A DNA stretch of 64,000 nucleotides. It comes from Pomphorhynchus laevis. Its lineage: Eukaryota > Acanthocephala > Palaeacanthocephala > Echinorhynchida > Pomphorhynchidae. Of the stretch, positions 30,891 to 42,420 are shown in pieces. The DNA is taken from assembly GCA_012934845.2 (NCBI GenBank), contig WNNJ02003058.1, forward strand, positions 56,579 to 120,578, in the 5' to 3' direction. The notes under the pieces are model-generated. The model saw only the letters and a program-made list of their open reading frames with translations. It was not told the DNA's origin and did no database searches. Position numbers and translations under genes: made by a program. The first letter of the stretch is position 1, and the number at the start of each line of letters is the position of its first letter.

Positions 30891-32545
30891 ATACAAATTT
30901 ATTTAATGCGGCAAATGCGTACAAGCTGTACGCTTACAAGTCCACTAAACAAAAATGAAAAAGTCAAGCAGATAAATTGTTTAAATGGGATCGGATTTGT
31001 CGTTTGAAGCACGGCAAGGAAGTTGATTGGCGTATATGAATGGGCAGATGGTTCCACGATAGAGGAGCAGCCACAATGAAGGAGCGGAGTCCAAAGGAGG
31101 TAGAGTAGTTTGGGACATGTAAAAGAAGGAATTACAGGAACGCAAGGAACAGTAAACAGGACGAGAATTATCAAGAAAAGGAAGATTGAGAAATGAAGGG
31201 GTATGAAGAGTTACAAGGCGGAAAGCAACGATAAGAAGACGAATTTGAACACGACAATAAATTGTAGGCAAATCGAGAGAAGCAAGATGGTAGGATGTAT
31301 GATCAAAACGACGAAGACGGAGGAGAATTCGGACGGCTGCGTTGACGATGCGTTGTAGGAGAAGAAGAGTGGATTTAGGTGAGTTGGAAAATAGACTAAG
31401 ACAATAATCGAGTCTAGAAAAAAGGAGAGAAGATATTAGAGTCATACAAGAAGGGAAATCGATCAATCTACGAACTTGACGGAGGTTGCGGAGTATCAAG
31501 GTAGATGAGCGTACTTTATCTCTAACAAAAGGTTTAAGTGAAAGTCGGTTGTCAAAATGGAAGCCTAGGAAAACGAGATTTTCAACGATTTTAAGAATTG
31601 TAGAATTGAATGATACGGAGGGAGGTTCGAAGCCGAGGCGTTGAGGTAGGATCCACATAATTTTGGTTTATTAGGATTCAGAGAAAGGCGAAGGGAAGAA
31701 AGCAGTCGGAAGCAGATACACTAAGATCGTGAATACGATAAACAGGTGCATGAGCATAGATGAGAATGTCATCAGCATATTGCATAACATGGAAGTTAAA
31801 TTTATGAGAAATCGAAAACAAATCACCAAGAAGAAGAGAGAAAAGCATAGGGCCTAATACGAGGTCTTGTGGAACACCGGACGGAATGGACGAAGGATAG
31901 GAGAGAGAAGAGCTAGAATATACGCGAAATGTACGGTTTGATCGATATGAAGAAAACCATGATACAGTGAGTAAAGAGAAGCCATAATCATGACGAAGGC
32001 GATGGAGAAGAATCGAGTGATCGACGATATCAAAAGCAGATGATATATCAAGAGAAACTATGACACTACATAATTTATGATCGCGCGAGATGAGTAAGTC
32101 GTTATAAACTTTAAGACGTGCAATTTCGGTAGAGTAATTAGAGCGAAAAGCGGCTTGAAAGGGAGGAAATAAGTTAGAGGAATAGAGATATGTATTAACT
32201 TGCTTAAGAACGAGACGCTCAAGGAGTTTAGAGAGGGTTGGGAGAAGTGAAATAGGACGGTACGAAGATGGTAGTAAAGAGTTGAGAGATTGCTTTTTGA
32301 TGAGAGGACGAACAGTGGCGCATTTCCAGATGGAAGATAACGTACGGCTACGGATGGACGAGTTGAACAGTGTGGTTAGGAAGGGTGATATAGAGGAGCA
32401 GATATTTTTAAGCAAGTGAGTGGGAATTGGGTCAGAAGGAGAGGTTTTATTAGGTAATGACAGCAGAACCGAAGAAACTTCATCAAACGAAACGGGAAGA
32501 AGGTGGAATAGTTCTGGGAGGGAAGTATTTAAAGAGAAGAGTGGG
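30891..32545 (-). mobile_element. LINE B' copy
   Basis: The minus strand reads from an internal 5' truncation. The frame 32568-31678 has a 296-residue RT region: PLIKKQSLNSLLPSSYRPISLLPTLSKLLERL, SLDISSAFDIVDHSILLHRL, GVPQDLVLGPMLFSLLLGD, MQYADDILIYAHAP. Motif B has QDL for the usual QGS. The C-terminal frame 31658-30981 follows, then the tail with a hairpin at 30917-30933. B' differs from B consistently (for example LYSSNLFPPFQAAFRSN, IPSGVPQ) and is shared with 40749-41957. The 5' junction is with P1 sequence (TATGGTATGCATGAATG) near 32546. Confidence 0.8.
30917..30933 (-). other. LINE B' 3' hairpin with compensatory change
   Basis: GCGTAC, a five-base loop and GTACGC. Compared with GCGTGC/GCACGC elsewhere, one pair is changed on both sides (G-C to A-T), so the stem is kept. 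Confidence 0.6.
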
Positions 32546-32945
32546 TACAAGGGGGCTATGGTATGCATGAATGCTCATGCAAAAAATGTTTCTTGTAAAT
32601 TTAAATATGTCGTCTTTACTATTTAAATTAAAAGTAGTTTTGATTGATGTTAATTTAATGTTCATATCTATATATATAGCTTCTTTATTATCAATATTAG
32701 TTTTATTAAGAATAAGGCTACCTGTATAAATTTGTTCACTTGCTGAATAAAAATATTAGAGTTAAATACACATATCATCAATGTATCGAAACATATATTT
32801 CATATATTTATATTGTTTAGATTTAGTTTTTACACAGTTATGAACAAATTCATATTCTATAAAGCTTAAAAACAAGTCAGCTATAATTGGGCTACTATTA
32901 CCTCCCATTGGAACACCTTTTACTTGTCACTACATAACTTAGTGA
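32546..32945 (-). mobile_element. P1 reverse transcriptase fragment
   Basis: The minus strand encodes GVPMGGNSSPIIADLFLSFIEYEF (32920-32850), then an RT Y-DD-type box and a stretch ending LDMNIKLTSIKTTFNL and FTRNIF. It is the same RT as at 40440-40740 and 59400-59660. The family is very AT-rich and is seen only as pieces. I lean towards a Penelope-like RT because of the LDM/YRKDD spacing after Y-DD, but class is not certain. Confidence 0.55.
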
Positions 32946-33480
32946 AGTTCGTAAATAAACCGACTTTATATAAACCTATATTTAGGTGTTGACGTTTGTA
33001 GCATTAATTACTTTCAAGTGTACAAAGGGTGCGATTTTACACTCAGTAGCTACACAATTTTAACTAATCGAGCAGCTAACAGAGTCTACGTATTTTATAA
33101 TATATATGAATCAAAAATAATGATAAATAATTAATAATTAAATAAAATTTTACATAATTTATATTTTTAAATAAATTTTTATTATTTTCATTTTTTTTAA
33201 TTAAAAATAATAGTAAATTATTGTGAATTGACTAATAGATATGACGTATTCGAATAAGAAAAAGAGATCATCAGATGAACTGCTATGTTATCCTGCTTCG
33301 GCCCTATTCTTCGACACTACATGGCATGGGGCCAAATGCATGCTAATGACATATTTTCCCTGATGATATATCATCAGGGAAATATCTTATACTTATACAT
33401 ATTATATTAGTTATTATACATAAAATATTTCCGCTTAGAAGTTTGAATTTATTTTTAAATTTATTTTGTTGATTTATAAG
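32946..33480. other. AT-rich spacer with an inverted P1 3' end and palindrome
   Basis: The part at about 33220-33386 is the P1 3' region in reverse. At 33351-33386 its end forms a near-perfect palindrome around CCCTGATGATATATCATCAGGG. The rest is AT-rich, without a gene. Confidence 0.45.
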
Positions 33481-34065
33481 TTTTATGGATTTGTTTGATT
33501 TTTATAGTCACATAGTTTAAAATATGCATCAATTAAATGATTTTGATTTAAATGATTTTGAAGAAAACCAATTTCATTATTTAATGTATTATATTTTATA
33601 TTATATGGTATGCATGAATGCTTATGCAAAAATATGTTTCTTGTAAATTTAAATATGTCATCTTCACGACACACTTTATGACAACTGATTGATGACGAAC
33701 TGATATTCGGAATATACAATTGATATTTTTAGAGAAAGCATTTCACCTAATTTTGAAATTACGTAAATTTACTAATATCAAAAGGATCATAAACGGTATG
33801 GTTTTGAAATATGAAATAATCTTAAACCATTATTAAACGGTTTATCAATTTAAGGCAGTTATCATGTATTCGTTATATCAGTTACCATATATGATAGCAG
33901 CTGACAAAGTCACATACGCATCATTAACAATACCTTTTATTATTCCCTGTAAATCAAAAACTTTATTTATACATAATAGCCACAAGTCTTTTATAGCCAC
34001 AATTTAAATTATTTAAATGATTTTGAAGAAAGCCAATATCATTACATATTGTTGCATTACATATT
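33481..34065 (-). mobile_element. P1 C-terminal pieces
   Basis: 33480-33665 and 34005-34065 read in reverse as the P1 C-terminal coding region (NNEI-FLQNHLN and the ATGCATAAGCATTCATGCATACC block). Sequence between is AT-rich with no gene. Boundaries are approximate. Confidence 0.45.
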
Positions 34066-34766
34066 GGAAATGGGCATCTGATCTTTTAATCTTGTAAAGA
34101 AATGGCTGATGTCAGAGACTACATCTTTGCACCTGCGTCCAGAGAACAGGGCTGTGGTATCATCAGCATATACCACAATATGTTGATCGCGTTTGAATTT
34201 TTTGTATAGTTCAATGGAGGCAGCAAGATACAAGGTTGGAGAAAGTGTGGATCCTTGAGGCACACCCGTAATAGGGTAGAACTGACGTGCATCAGGGCCG
34301 TCTTCATAGAAGAATCGCTTGGTATACAACAATATTTCCACCCTGTTAACAATTCTCGCAGGCAGCCCAAGGGACCTGAGAGAAGAGATAAAAAAGGGAA
34401 TTGAAATGCGGTCAAATGCAGCAGAAAAATAAGAAAGACAGCCGCAGCAAGCTGATGACTGTTATCTTGACAAAACTGATGCACTTCACCTATTGCTGAA
34501 TGGACCGAGCGATCTTTTACGTACCCATGAAAACCTGGTGGGATTAAATTTCGCCTACTTAGATGGTCGCGAATTTTACACGCAAGCGCTTTTTCGCTAA
34601 TGGAGATGAGGGAGTTTTGAATCGAAATGGGCCGCATATCTTTAGGACGTGAAATCGATTTCTTTTTGGCTAAAAACACACGTCGGCTATTATTAATGCC
34701 AGCAATATCGGACGGGGAGGCTGATAGTATTGTGATGGCGACCTCCTTTCTCTGACTGTCTGTCAA
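34057..34766 (-). pseudogene. LINE E reverse transcriptase remnant
   Basis: The frame 34766-34119 has SRPKDMRPISIQNSLISISEKALACKIRDHLSRRNLIPPGFHGYVKDRSVHSAIGEV. A frame change near motif A follows, and 34341-34057 has ITGVPQGSTLSPTLYL (motif B) and HIVVYADDTTALFSG (motif C). The catalytic YADD box is kept. The copy ends shortly after motif C, where P1 sequence begins. Confidence 0.7.
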
Positions 34767-34849
34767 AAGCTGACAGACCCGAGTGGAGAGTGGCGCGTGG
34801 GTTCTGGAGGTGCCCGGAAGTGGCCCCTAGAAGTTAAGGATATATGTGA

Positions 34850-35960
34850 TAGATAGATCCCTACTGCTGAAGTCACACTGAGGCGCGATTACTTGGGAAG
34901 ATTGAGGGGCTCTATAATTATGTAAGGATAGTGACTCCTCTAAAACTTTGTCAAGACCTATGCTACTAATCCAAACCAAAACTCTATCCTTCCAGCAAAC
35001 AAACTTCTCTTTCTTGAATATCTTCCAGAATAAAGCCTGAAAAGGGTAAAGGTGAGCAATGTGCCCTATTCCTGCTCAGCTGGAACCTATATCTAGAGCT
35101 CTAGGATTCATTCGAGAGGGCCTGTCTGGCGAAAATAGAGAGATTAGGAAGATGTAGCATTTTAGCGAGGACCTTGAGTTTTGTTAGAGTGGGATTGTAT
35201 ATGCAACCTTTATAGGTAATCGAAAGCAACGCGGTAGCTTGCGATGAAAGGTAGGAATTAAATTCGGTCAAACTATCATTACCAATTCTAGGGAAGAGTT
35301 GGATAGCTGCCTGAAAGAAGGCCACTTTGATGGGATCAAAGTGAAACCTCATTCTCAACAACGTATTTTTCTCTATCTGCCAGCGAATAAGGTTATGAGA
35401 GGTGGTCTGATGTTGGCGCGTCTGCTCAGTACAGATGGGTTTCAACAACCACTTTTTATGGAGCAGTAATATGTCGAGGAGAGAATTAGTTGTTGAGCAA
35501 TGAAAGGTGGGGATGGTGGTTTGTGAATATGATTGTCGTTCCTGGTTCTGCGGTTTGCTGCATTAATCCAATGACCACTTCTGTCGTTGAAGTCACAAAG
35601 TAACATGTCATAACCCCTACCCAATATACGATCCATGAGGCCACGGTTCTTGTGAATTTCTCCTGGCCGGATATAGATATTGGCTATGCTGATGCGTTTA
35701 CCGTTTTTATAGAGTGATATAGCTAAACAAGACAGGGCTGGGCAAGAATAGTTAAGTAAGAGGGATGATCTTAAAGAGCTCTTTACCAGGGTTAAAAGAC
35801 CTTGAGATGAAGAGGAGTGAGGTGGGGTTATGTACGGAGTATAGTGGGTGTAGATGTGCTTAGGGATAAATCGAGTAATTTCCTGGGCGAGACGGATAGA
35901 CCGCGTCTCCTGAAGAACTATAAATCTGCATCTCTGCCAGATAGAAGGCTAGTGCAGAAA
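34850..35960 (-). pseudogene. LINE E endonuclease remnant
   Basis: The minus strand near 35960 starts ILQWNSVVFLH and RCRFIVLQETRSI (the usual first strand and QET box of APE endonucleases). It continues with ISIANIYIRPGEIHKNRG near 35690 and MLLCDFNDRSGHW at 35610 (the GDFN-equivalent box with C for G, catalytic D and N kept). The frame 35448-35101 then carries linker sequence. Frame changes make it non-functional. Confidence 0.6.
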
Positions 35961-35962
35961 CA

Positions 35963-37290
35963 CTACCGAATTCCACTGAAGGATATTGAGTAAAAAAGTT
36001 TCTTGATTACTTTGCATTGTGTTAACTTAGCTGGAGTGGGAGGCCTCCTCCTAGTCCGAACTGGAGGTGAGAAGGTTGCCCTTTCCACACTCAGCCGACA
36101 AGTTAGAGACACTTGCCCACGGGCCTTATCTTCGTTTCCCGTCGTGATCCCATCTGCCAATCTCCATAGGTTTCCATTCTGCTTGGTAATTGTAATAGGA
36201 GGCAGTGTCTTGGAAGAAGGCAGGATTAGTTTCTTTGAAGAGGATGTGAATCTCCTCTTAGAATTCATACTTGAAGAATTTGATTTTGCTCTCTTTGAAG
36301 ATTTAGCAACAGGAAGAGAGATTATGGAAGGCTTAGAGGGTGTATTTGCCAAACTGGAAATCAGTAATTCAATCGATCGAGTTGTTAATTGTTAAAGTGT
36401 TCTAAAGAAGTTAAACATTTCATCCATATTAGTTCCAGATGAGTTACGCACAAAATTTGCCGTTAGGGGGGGAGAGTAGACATTATTCTTCGCTGTATGT
36501 CTTCTCACATAATCCTTGAATACTGAAAATCTTCTTGACCACGCAGGATGTTCAAGTCCGCAATTCGTGCATTCTAGGGCAAGTTTGCATTGAGTGTCAT
36601 GGACGAATTCATCAGATCCACACATCGCATTTCTTCATCCTACCACAGGTAGAGTTCCAGTGTCCCCACATGTGACACTTGTTACATTGTGGAAATGTAA
36701 GATTGTCCGTACTTGCAAATTGTAAAGTTTAGATTGCAACCCATAAAAGGATTGAATGCTGAATTAGACAGGATATGGGCATTGTCCACTTCGGTATTTG
36801 CGAATGCAATAGGAAGAGTTTGGTCGTTTTTGTTTTTAATAAATTTAATGTTTTGAAGGGAATAACGCTTTTGAAGCTTTGCGATATTTTCTTTTTCTAG
36901 GTCGGAGATAATACTAGTAATCTTTATTGACGACATAATAGGCTTTGATACTAGAGTTCCTTAATGGGAACAATTTTCTTTGAAGAACTTAGCAAAAGGT
37001 GTGGCTTAGTCCGAGGATACGAAGGATATCCTGTAATAGTTATTCATCATTTTTGCAGAGTTAATCATAACTCTATTAGGTTGTGTATTAATAAATTTTC
37101 TCAGAAATTCGTTTAAATACTGTTTTTTTTGCATTGGAATTGTTTGGGTAATGTTAACCAGATTAACAAGTTTCTTAATCGGAGGAAGCTCCTCCATTTC
37201 ACGATTTAGAACAGTAAAATTACCAACCTTAATTTCTTCAATTTGCATGATTAAATAATAGTTTAATGATATATGGTTTAAAATCAAGCA
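35963..37290 (-). pseudogene. LINE E ORF1 (zinc-knuckle type)
   Basis: The upstream frame (37287-37006) reads LPPIKKLVNLVNITQTIPMQKKQYLNEFLRKFINTQPNRV. 36936-36682 reads ITSIISDLEKENIAKLQKRYSLQNIKFIKNKNDQ, VDNAHILSNSAF and CNLNFTICKYG. Near 36690-36600 the translation across a frame change shows a Cys-His knuckle (CNKCHMWGHWNSTC), followed at 36625 by CGSDEFVHDTQCKLALECTNCG. The frame 36625-36392 ends in TAA at 36394-36392 and the same frame reopens to 35963 with a Lys/Ser/Pro-rich tail. This is the RNA-binding ORF1 of a LINE, with at least two breaks and that premature stop. Confidence 0.6.
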
Positions 37291-37540
37291 ATTAATTTTG
37301 AATTGTTTTAAACTGAATTCAATTTGTACTATTTAAAAGATATTTGAGATATTTTTATCTTAAAAAAGAATTTATCTCAGAATTTCTACTTATTATCAAG
37401 AATAAAGATTAGATGTTATTAGAAGAATTTTAGTTTTACTTCTATTTTTACCTATGATAATAGCTAATATTATCGAATATTAATATATCATTAAGATCTA
37501 ATATCAGCCAAGTAGCATAATATGTTACTTCTGGCTTTTA
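37291..37540. other. AT-rich spacer
   Basis: No coding or RNA feature recognised. Includes AGAATAAAGATTAGATGTTA-like sequence that may be a decayed P1 3' end in reverse (about 37395-37450). Confidence 0.35.
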
Positions 37541-39305
37541 AAAAATTATTTTTACGTGGCGAATGAGTGCCGGCGCACGCTCATATGACCACAACAATAA
37601 AAACAAAAATCTAAATCATGTATCGAATGTGTGGGCACGGAGGCGGCATTTGAATGCAATAAAAGAGGGAGCGCTGCAGACGTCGAGTGGGAGTTGTTTC
37701 CAGGCGAATGGGGCGGCGGCGAGGAAAGATCGGAGACCGTAGTTGTTAGAGTAATTGGGAACGTGGAGTAAGATGGAATTACGGGAACACAGTGATCGAG
37801 AGAGGTGTGGCTAGTGTCGTCTAAGAAAGGGAGGTTGATGAACGATGGGGAGCCTACAGCGATGATACGAAAAGTTACGAGAAGAAGGCGAAGTTGGATG
37901 CGGATGGTGGGCCAAAAGAATTAGACAAGATATGTGGATGTGTGGTCAAAACGACGGAGACGTAGGTGCACTCGAACGGCGGTGTTGATTATTCGTTGTA
38001 GGGGTAGGATGATGGATTTTGGAGAATTGGCTAAAAGGCTGAGGCAGTAATCGATTTTAGGGAAGAGAAACGATGAAAGAAGAGACATACAAGAACGAAA
38101 ATCGATAAGGGGAGATACGGCGGATTTCATGGAAAATTAAGTTAGACGAGCGGATCATGTCGCGGACGAAGTGTTTAATGGAAAGGTGATTATCGAAATG
38201 GAATCTTAAGAAAATGAGATTGTGGACTATGGGGATGATTTATGAAGCAAAAGATACAAGGGGGAGAAATATGTTAGGTTGACGGGAGCGGATCCACATT
38301 ATTTTGGACTTGTCTGGTTTAGAACGAGACTAAGATGGGATATACGTTTGTAGATAGAAGAATGACAGTTGGATGCAGAAATTGCTATATCGTGTATGCG
38401 ATGGGTTGATGCATGATCATAAATGAGGATGTCATCGGTGTATTGCATGACGTTAAAAAAGTAAGGTTGGATAAACGGAGAGAGATCGCCAAGTAGAAGA
38501 TAGAATAAAGCAGGGGGTCGTAGGACTAACCTTGCGGAAGAAGGATGGAATGTTCAACGATGTCGAAAGCAGAGGAGAGATCGAGGGAGATGAGAACACA
38601 ATATAAAGCCTTGTCATTTGAAATGAGTAGGTCGTTGTAAACGTTTATGCATGTGATTTTTGTGGAGTTATTAGAGCGGAAAGCGGATTGGAATTGAGTG
38701 TACAGATTCGATGAAGAGAGATAAACGATGATTTGTATTAAGATAAGGCGTTCTAAGAGCTTAGAAAGAGTAGGGTAGAGTGAAATGGGGCTGTAGCTAG
38801 AAAGAAGTGAGGGGTCGAGCGATTGATTCTTAAGTGAATCACGAACTATGACGGATTTTCCGTGTGAAGGTTAGATACGATTGCGGATTGACGAGTTAAA
38901 CAAGGTGGTGAGGAAAAGGGATATCGATGATCATATAGATTTAAGTAAGGGAAGGCAGGGGATCGGCAGGTGAGGTTTTTTGGCAAAGACATGAGGGCAG
39001 ATGATACTTCGGCAGGTGATATGGTTTTTTGGCAAAGACATGAGGGCAGATGATACATTTATAAGATAAAAGAGTTTCGGGAGGATGAGGTGAGGCGAGT
39101 AATAATGAGATGGAATGGATACGAGGTTGCGAAAGAGCAACGTTGATACTTTGATATGTGAAATTTCGAATAATCATGGGGACTGATATTGCAAGACGAA
39201 GAGGAGCGAGAAAGGATTGAGTAAAAGTATGCCAGAGAGGTTAGAGTTGAATGAAGTGATGATATTATTGTATCAGAAGGATATCGCTCTAGTTGCAAAG
39301 GTGTA
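37541..39305 (-). mobile_element. LINE B copy (minus), degenerate
   Basis: It starts at its tail (reverse of TTTTTAAAAGCC) with a hairpin region at about 37567-37585. It runs back through the C-terminal region (38130-37921, LIDFRSCMSLLSSFLFPKIDYCLSLLANSPKS), the RT region (about 38400-38800) and the linker to about 39300. A duplicated AAAGACATGAGGGCAGATGATAC unit at 38985-39060 repeats a short part of the linker twice. No long frame remains. Confidence 0.7.
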
Positions 39306-40380
39306 GTGAGAAGAGATTAAGACGTTAACCGATAACCTTCGAATATGTACCAATAAGTGAATGTCTATACGTTGGGCAATCTGTATTTATATATTAGGCT
39401 GTATTTGAGCAGGTTGGAATTCTTCTGTTGAATCTAAAAAATATACACGTAAAGATTATCTTAATCGAAAATAAATCTGTTATTAATTAAATATGAATCT
39501 TTATCAATATTGAAATATTGATCTTTTAATTTTTATAATCTAAAAATATTATTTTTATCCTAAACAGTTAATCTTATCAAAATTGAAAGCATCGTTAAAT
39601 CGGAGAAATATTTTTCAATTTGTTTTTGCAATAAGTATAATTGAACTATTCAATTTTCTAATAAGAAAATTGAATAGTTCAATTTATCTTATTGCAATAA
39701 GATTGATCGATAATTGTTATTTGATGATAATATCAAATATGATAATATTTGATGATAGATTAAAATTATCTGAAAGATATGGATTAAAATTTTTATTACT
39801 TGGTAATAAAAATTCTGAATCGTAGAAAATCGTAAGACTTAGATATTTATATTAATATTATTTTAAATCTGGTTATTACTGATGACCTTTTATCCTTAAT
39901 ATGATGTGTCGTATAAGAAAGCAAAACTTATTATACGTCATCTGTTACAATAAATAAGTTTGTTTTATTTCATAATAATAAAGGTTTTATTAAAAATGTT
40001 TTATTTCCAGAAACTATCAGGTATAGTTTAACGACAAAAAGTTATTTTAATATTTCAGAAAAAATATTTAAATTTTAATAAAATATTAAATTGTAAAATA
40101 TTATAAAATATTTTAACATTTTAAATATTATATATAATATATAAAATATTAATAATATTTCAACAAAATATTATTAAAATATTGAATATACAATTTTATA
40201 AATTAAAATATATAAATAATTAATAATTACCAACAAAATTAATCAACAAGACAATTTTATAAAATAGTCTTGTTGACACAAGACAATTTTGGGGACGAAA
40301 AATTACCGAAAGAACAATAATATGTTGGTTGGAGGAATAGGTGTCTAAACATATAGCATAGCAGTTCCTACTGATGACCT
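39306..40380. other. AT-rich spacer with a long perfect hairpin
   Basis: Strongly AT-rich, with no gene recognised. It contains the 31-bp-arm inverted repeat at 39627-39696 and further short dyads around 39715-39770 (ATTTGAT-GATAAT-ATCAAAT). The 80-codon frame over this region is a by-product of the palindrome. Confidence 0.5.
39627..39696. repeat. Inverted repeat, 31-base arms
   Basis: 39627-39657 and 39666-39696 are reverse complements except for a two-base swap (TATAATT against AATTTAT), around an 8-base spacer CTAATAAG. It could extrude as a cruciform or fold in RNA. No target duplication was noticed. Confidence 0.65.
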
Positions 40381-40748
40381 TATTATAATATATGGTCTGT
40401 TATTTATTAGTCAATATAAATATACGGTTAAAATTGAATTAATAGAATCCTTAAATATTTTGATAAATCAAAATTATTTAAAAGTAGGGACATCTATATT
40501 TAGACAAGTAAAAGGTGTTCCAATGGGTGGTAATAGTAGCCCAATTATAGCTGACTTGCTTTTAAGCTTTATAGAATATGAATTTGTTCATAACTGTGTA
40601 AAAAATTTAATTATAGAAAGGTATCAAACAAGTTTCGATATATTAATGATATATTATTATAATATATAATAATATAATAAATCAAATATTAATTATATAT
40701 AGATGTGAAATATATGTTTCGATACATTGATGATATAATAATACAATA
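40381..40748 (+). mobile_element. P1 fragment, 5' side of a LINE B' insertion
   Basis: Contains the P1 3'-type sequence (40300-40430) and then an RT stretch at 40460-40669: LKVGTSIFRQVKGVPMGGNSSPIIADLLLSFIEYEFVHNCVKNLI. Near 40710 it resumes as a Y-DD box region (ATGTTTCGATACATTGATGATATA). The sequence breaks off in GATGATATA and continues at 41958 after LINE B'. Confidence 0.6.
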
Positions 40749-41957
40749 ATTTATTTAACGTGGCAAATGCGTGCAAAATGCACGCTTACATGACCACTAA
40801 CAAAAAAAAGAACATTAAAGGTCACAGGTAATTAGTTAATTGTTGAAATAAAATTGGATTTGGCGTTTGAAGTACGGCATAGATGTTGATTGGCGGATAT
40901 GAATAGGCAATGATTCCACAAGAGAGGAGCAGCCACAACGAAAGAGCGGAAGCCAAAAGAGGTAGAGTAGATTGGGACATGTAAAAGAAGGGAATTACGG
41001 GAACGCAGAGCACAATACACAGTACGAGAATTGTCGAGAAAAGGAAGGTTGAGAAATGAAGGGGTATGAGAAGTTATAAGGCGAAAAGCAATGATAAGAA
41101 GACGAATTTGAACACGACAATAAATGGTAGACCAATCAAGAGAAACAAGATAGTGGGATGTATGATCAAAACGACGAAGACGGAGGAGAACTCGGACGGC
41201 AGCGTTGATGATGCGTTGTAAAGGAAGAGTGGATTTAGGTGAGTTGGAAAATAGACTAAGACAGTAATCAAGTCTTGAGAAAAGAAGAGAAGATATGAGA
41301 GTCATACAAGAAGGGAAATCGATCAATCTACGAACTTGACGGAGATTGCGGAGTATCAAGGTAGATGAGCGTACTTTATCACTAACGAAAGGTTTAAGTG
41401 AAAGTCGGTTGTCGAAATGAAAGCCTAGGAAAACAAGATTATCAACGATAGGAAGAATTGTAGAATTTAGTGATACGGAAGGAGGTTCTACGCCGAAGCT
41501 TCGAGGTAGGATCCACATAATTTTAGATTTATCAGGATTCAGAGAAAGGCGAAGGGAAGAAAGATGATTGGAAATTGAGACAAGACAGCTGGAAACAGAA
41601 ACACTAAGATCATGAATACGATAAGCAGGTGCGTGAGCATAGATGAGAATGTCATCAGCATATTGCATAACATGGAAGTTAAATTTATGAGAAATCGAAG
41701 ACAAGTCACCGAGAAGAAGAGAGAAAAGCATAGGGCCTAATACGGAGCCTTGTGGAACACCGGTCGGAATGGATGAAGGATGGGAGAGAGAAGAGTTAGA
41801 ATAGACGCGAAATGTACGGTTTGATAGATATGAAGAAAACCATGATACAGTGGGTAAAGAGAAGCCATAATCATGACGAAGGCGACGTAGAAGAATCGAG
41901 TGATCGACGTTGTCAAAAGCAGACGATAGATCAAGAGAAACTATGGCACTACATAAT
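40749..41957 (-). mobile_element. LINE B' copy inserted in P1
   Basis: A 5'-truncated minus-strand copy. The 299-residue frame 41731-40832 runs from MLFSLLLGDLSSISHKFNFHVMQYADDILIYAHAPAYRIHDL to the C-terminal WN region and is unbroken. The 3' hairpin is at 40769-40785 (GCGTGC-AAAAT-GCACGC). The 5' end lies inside the RT near the motif A region (VDHSILLHR equivalent, 41900-41950). Flanking P1 sequence rejoins in the right sense (compare 59425-59460). Confidence 0.8.
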
Positions 41958-42420
41958 ATATGTGTATTTAACTCTAATAATTTTTATTCAATAAGTGAAC
42001 AAATTTATACAGGTAGCCTTATTCTTAATAAAACCAATATTAATGATAAATAAGGTGTATATCTAGATATGAACATTAAATTAACATTAACTAAAACTAC
42101 TATTAATTTATATCGTAAAGATGACATATTTAAATTTACAAGAAACATTTTTGCATAAGCATACCATATAATATAAAATATAATACATTAAATAATGAAA
42201 TTTTAAGAATTGCAACAATATGTAATGATATTGGCTTTCTTCAAAATCATTTAAATAATTTAATAGATACATATTTTAAACTAGGTTACTATAAAAATAT
42301 CATCAAACAGAAAATAGTAAAATATATAAAATCAACACAATAATATAAAGAATAAATTTAAAATCATTAGCGGAAAATTTTTATAGATGAATATTAAATA
42401 ATATACTTTGTTTTAGAATA
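41958..42420 (+). mobile_element. P1 fragment, 3' side of the LINE B' insertion
   Basis: Continues P1 from TATGTGTATTTAACTCTAAT onwards, parallel to 59448-59890: LDMNIKLTLTKTTINLYRKDDIFKFTRNIF and NEILRIATICNDIGFLQNHLNNLIDTYFKLGYYKNIIKQKIVKYI. It is a broken copy. Confidence 0.6.

Larger units (their letters stand above)
34057..37290 (-). mobile_element. LINE E relic (zinc-knuckle ORF1, APE-RT ORF2)
   Basis: The minus strand shows a complete LINE order: ORF1 (about 37290-35963), endonuclease (35960-34850) and RT (34766-34057). It is a different family from A, B and RLE, closer in spelling to the I/R1/jockey group. There are frame changes in all parts, and no 3' end with tail was identified; P1 sequence abuts the RT end at about 34060. 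Confidence 0.7.

Noticed and set aside
39583-39825. 80-codon frame as a membrane protein gene
   Set aside because: It is the translation of a long palindrome in AT-rich DNA; hydrophobic residues come from the TTT/ATA-rich composition.
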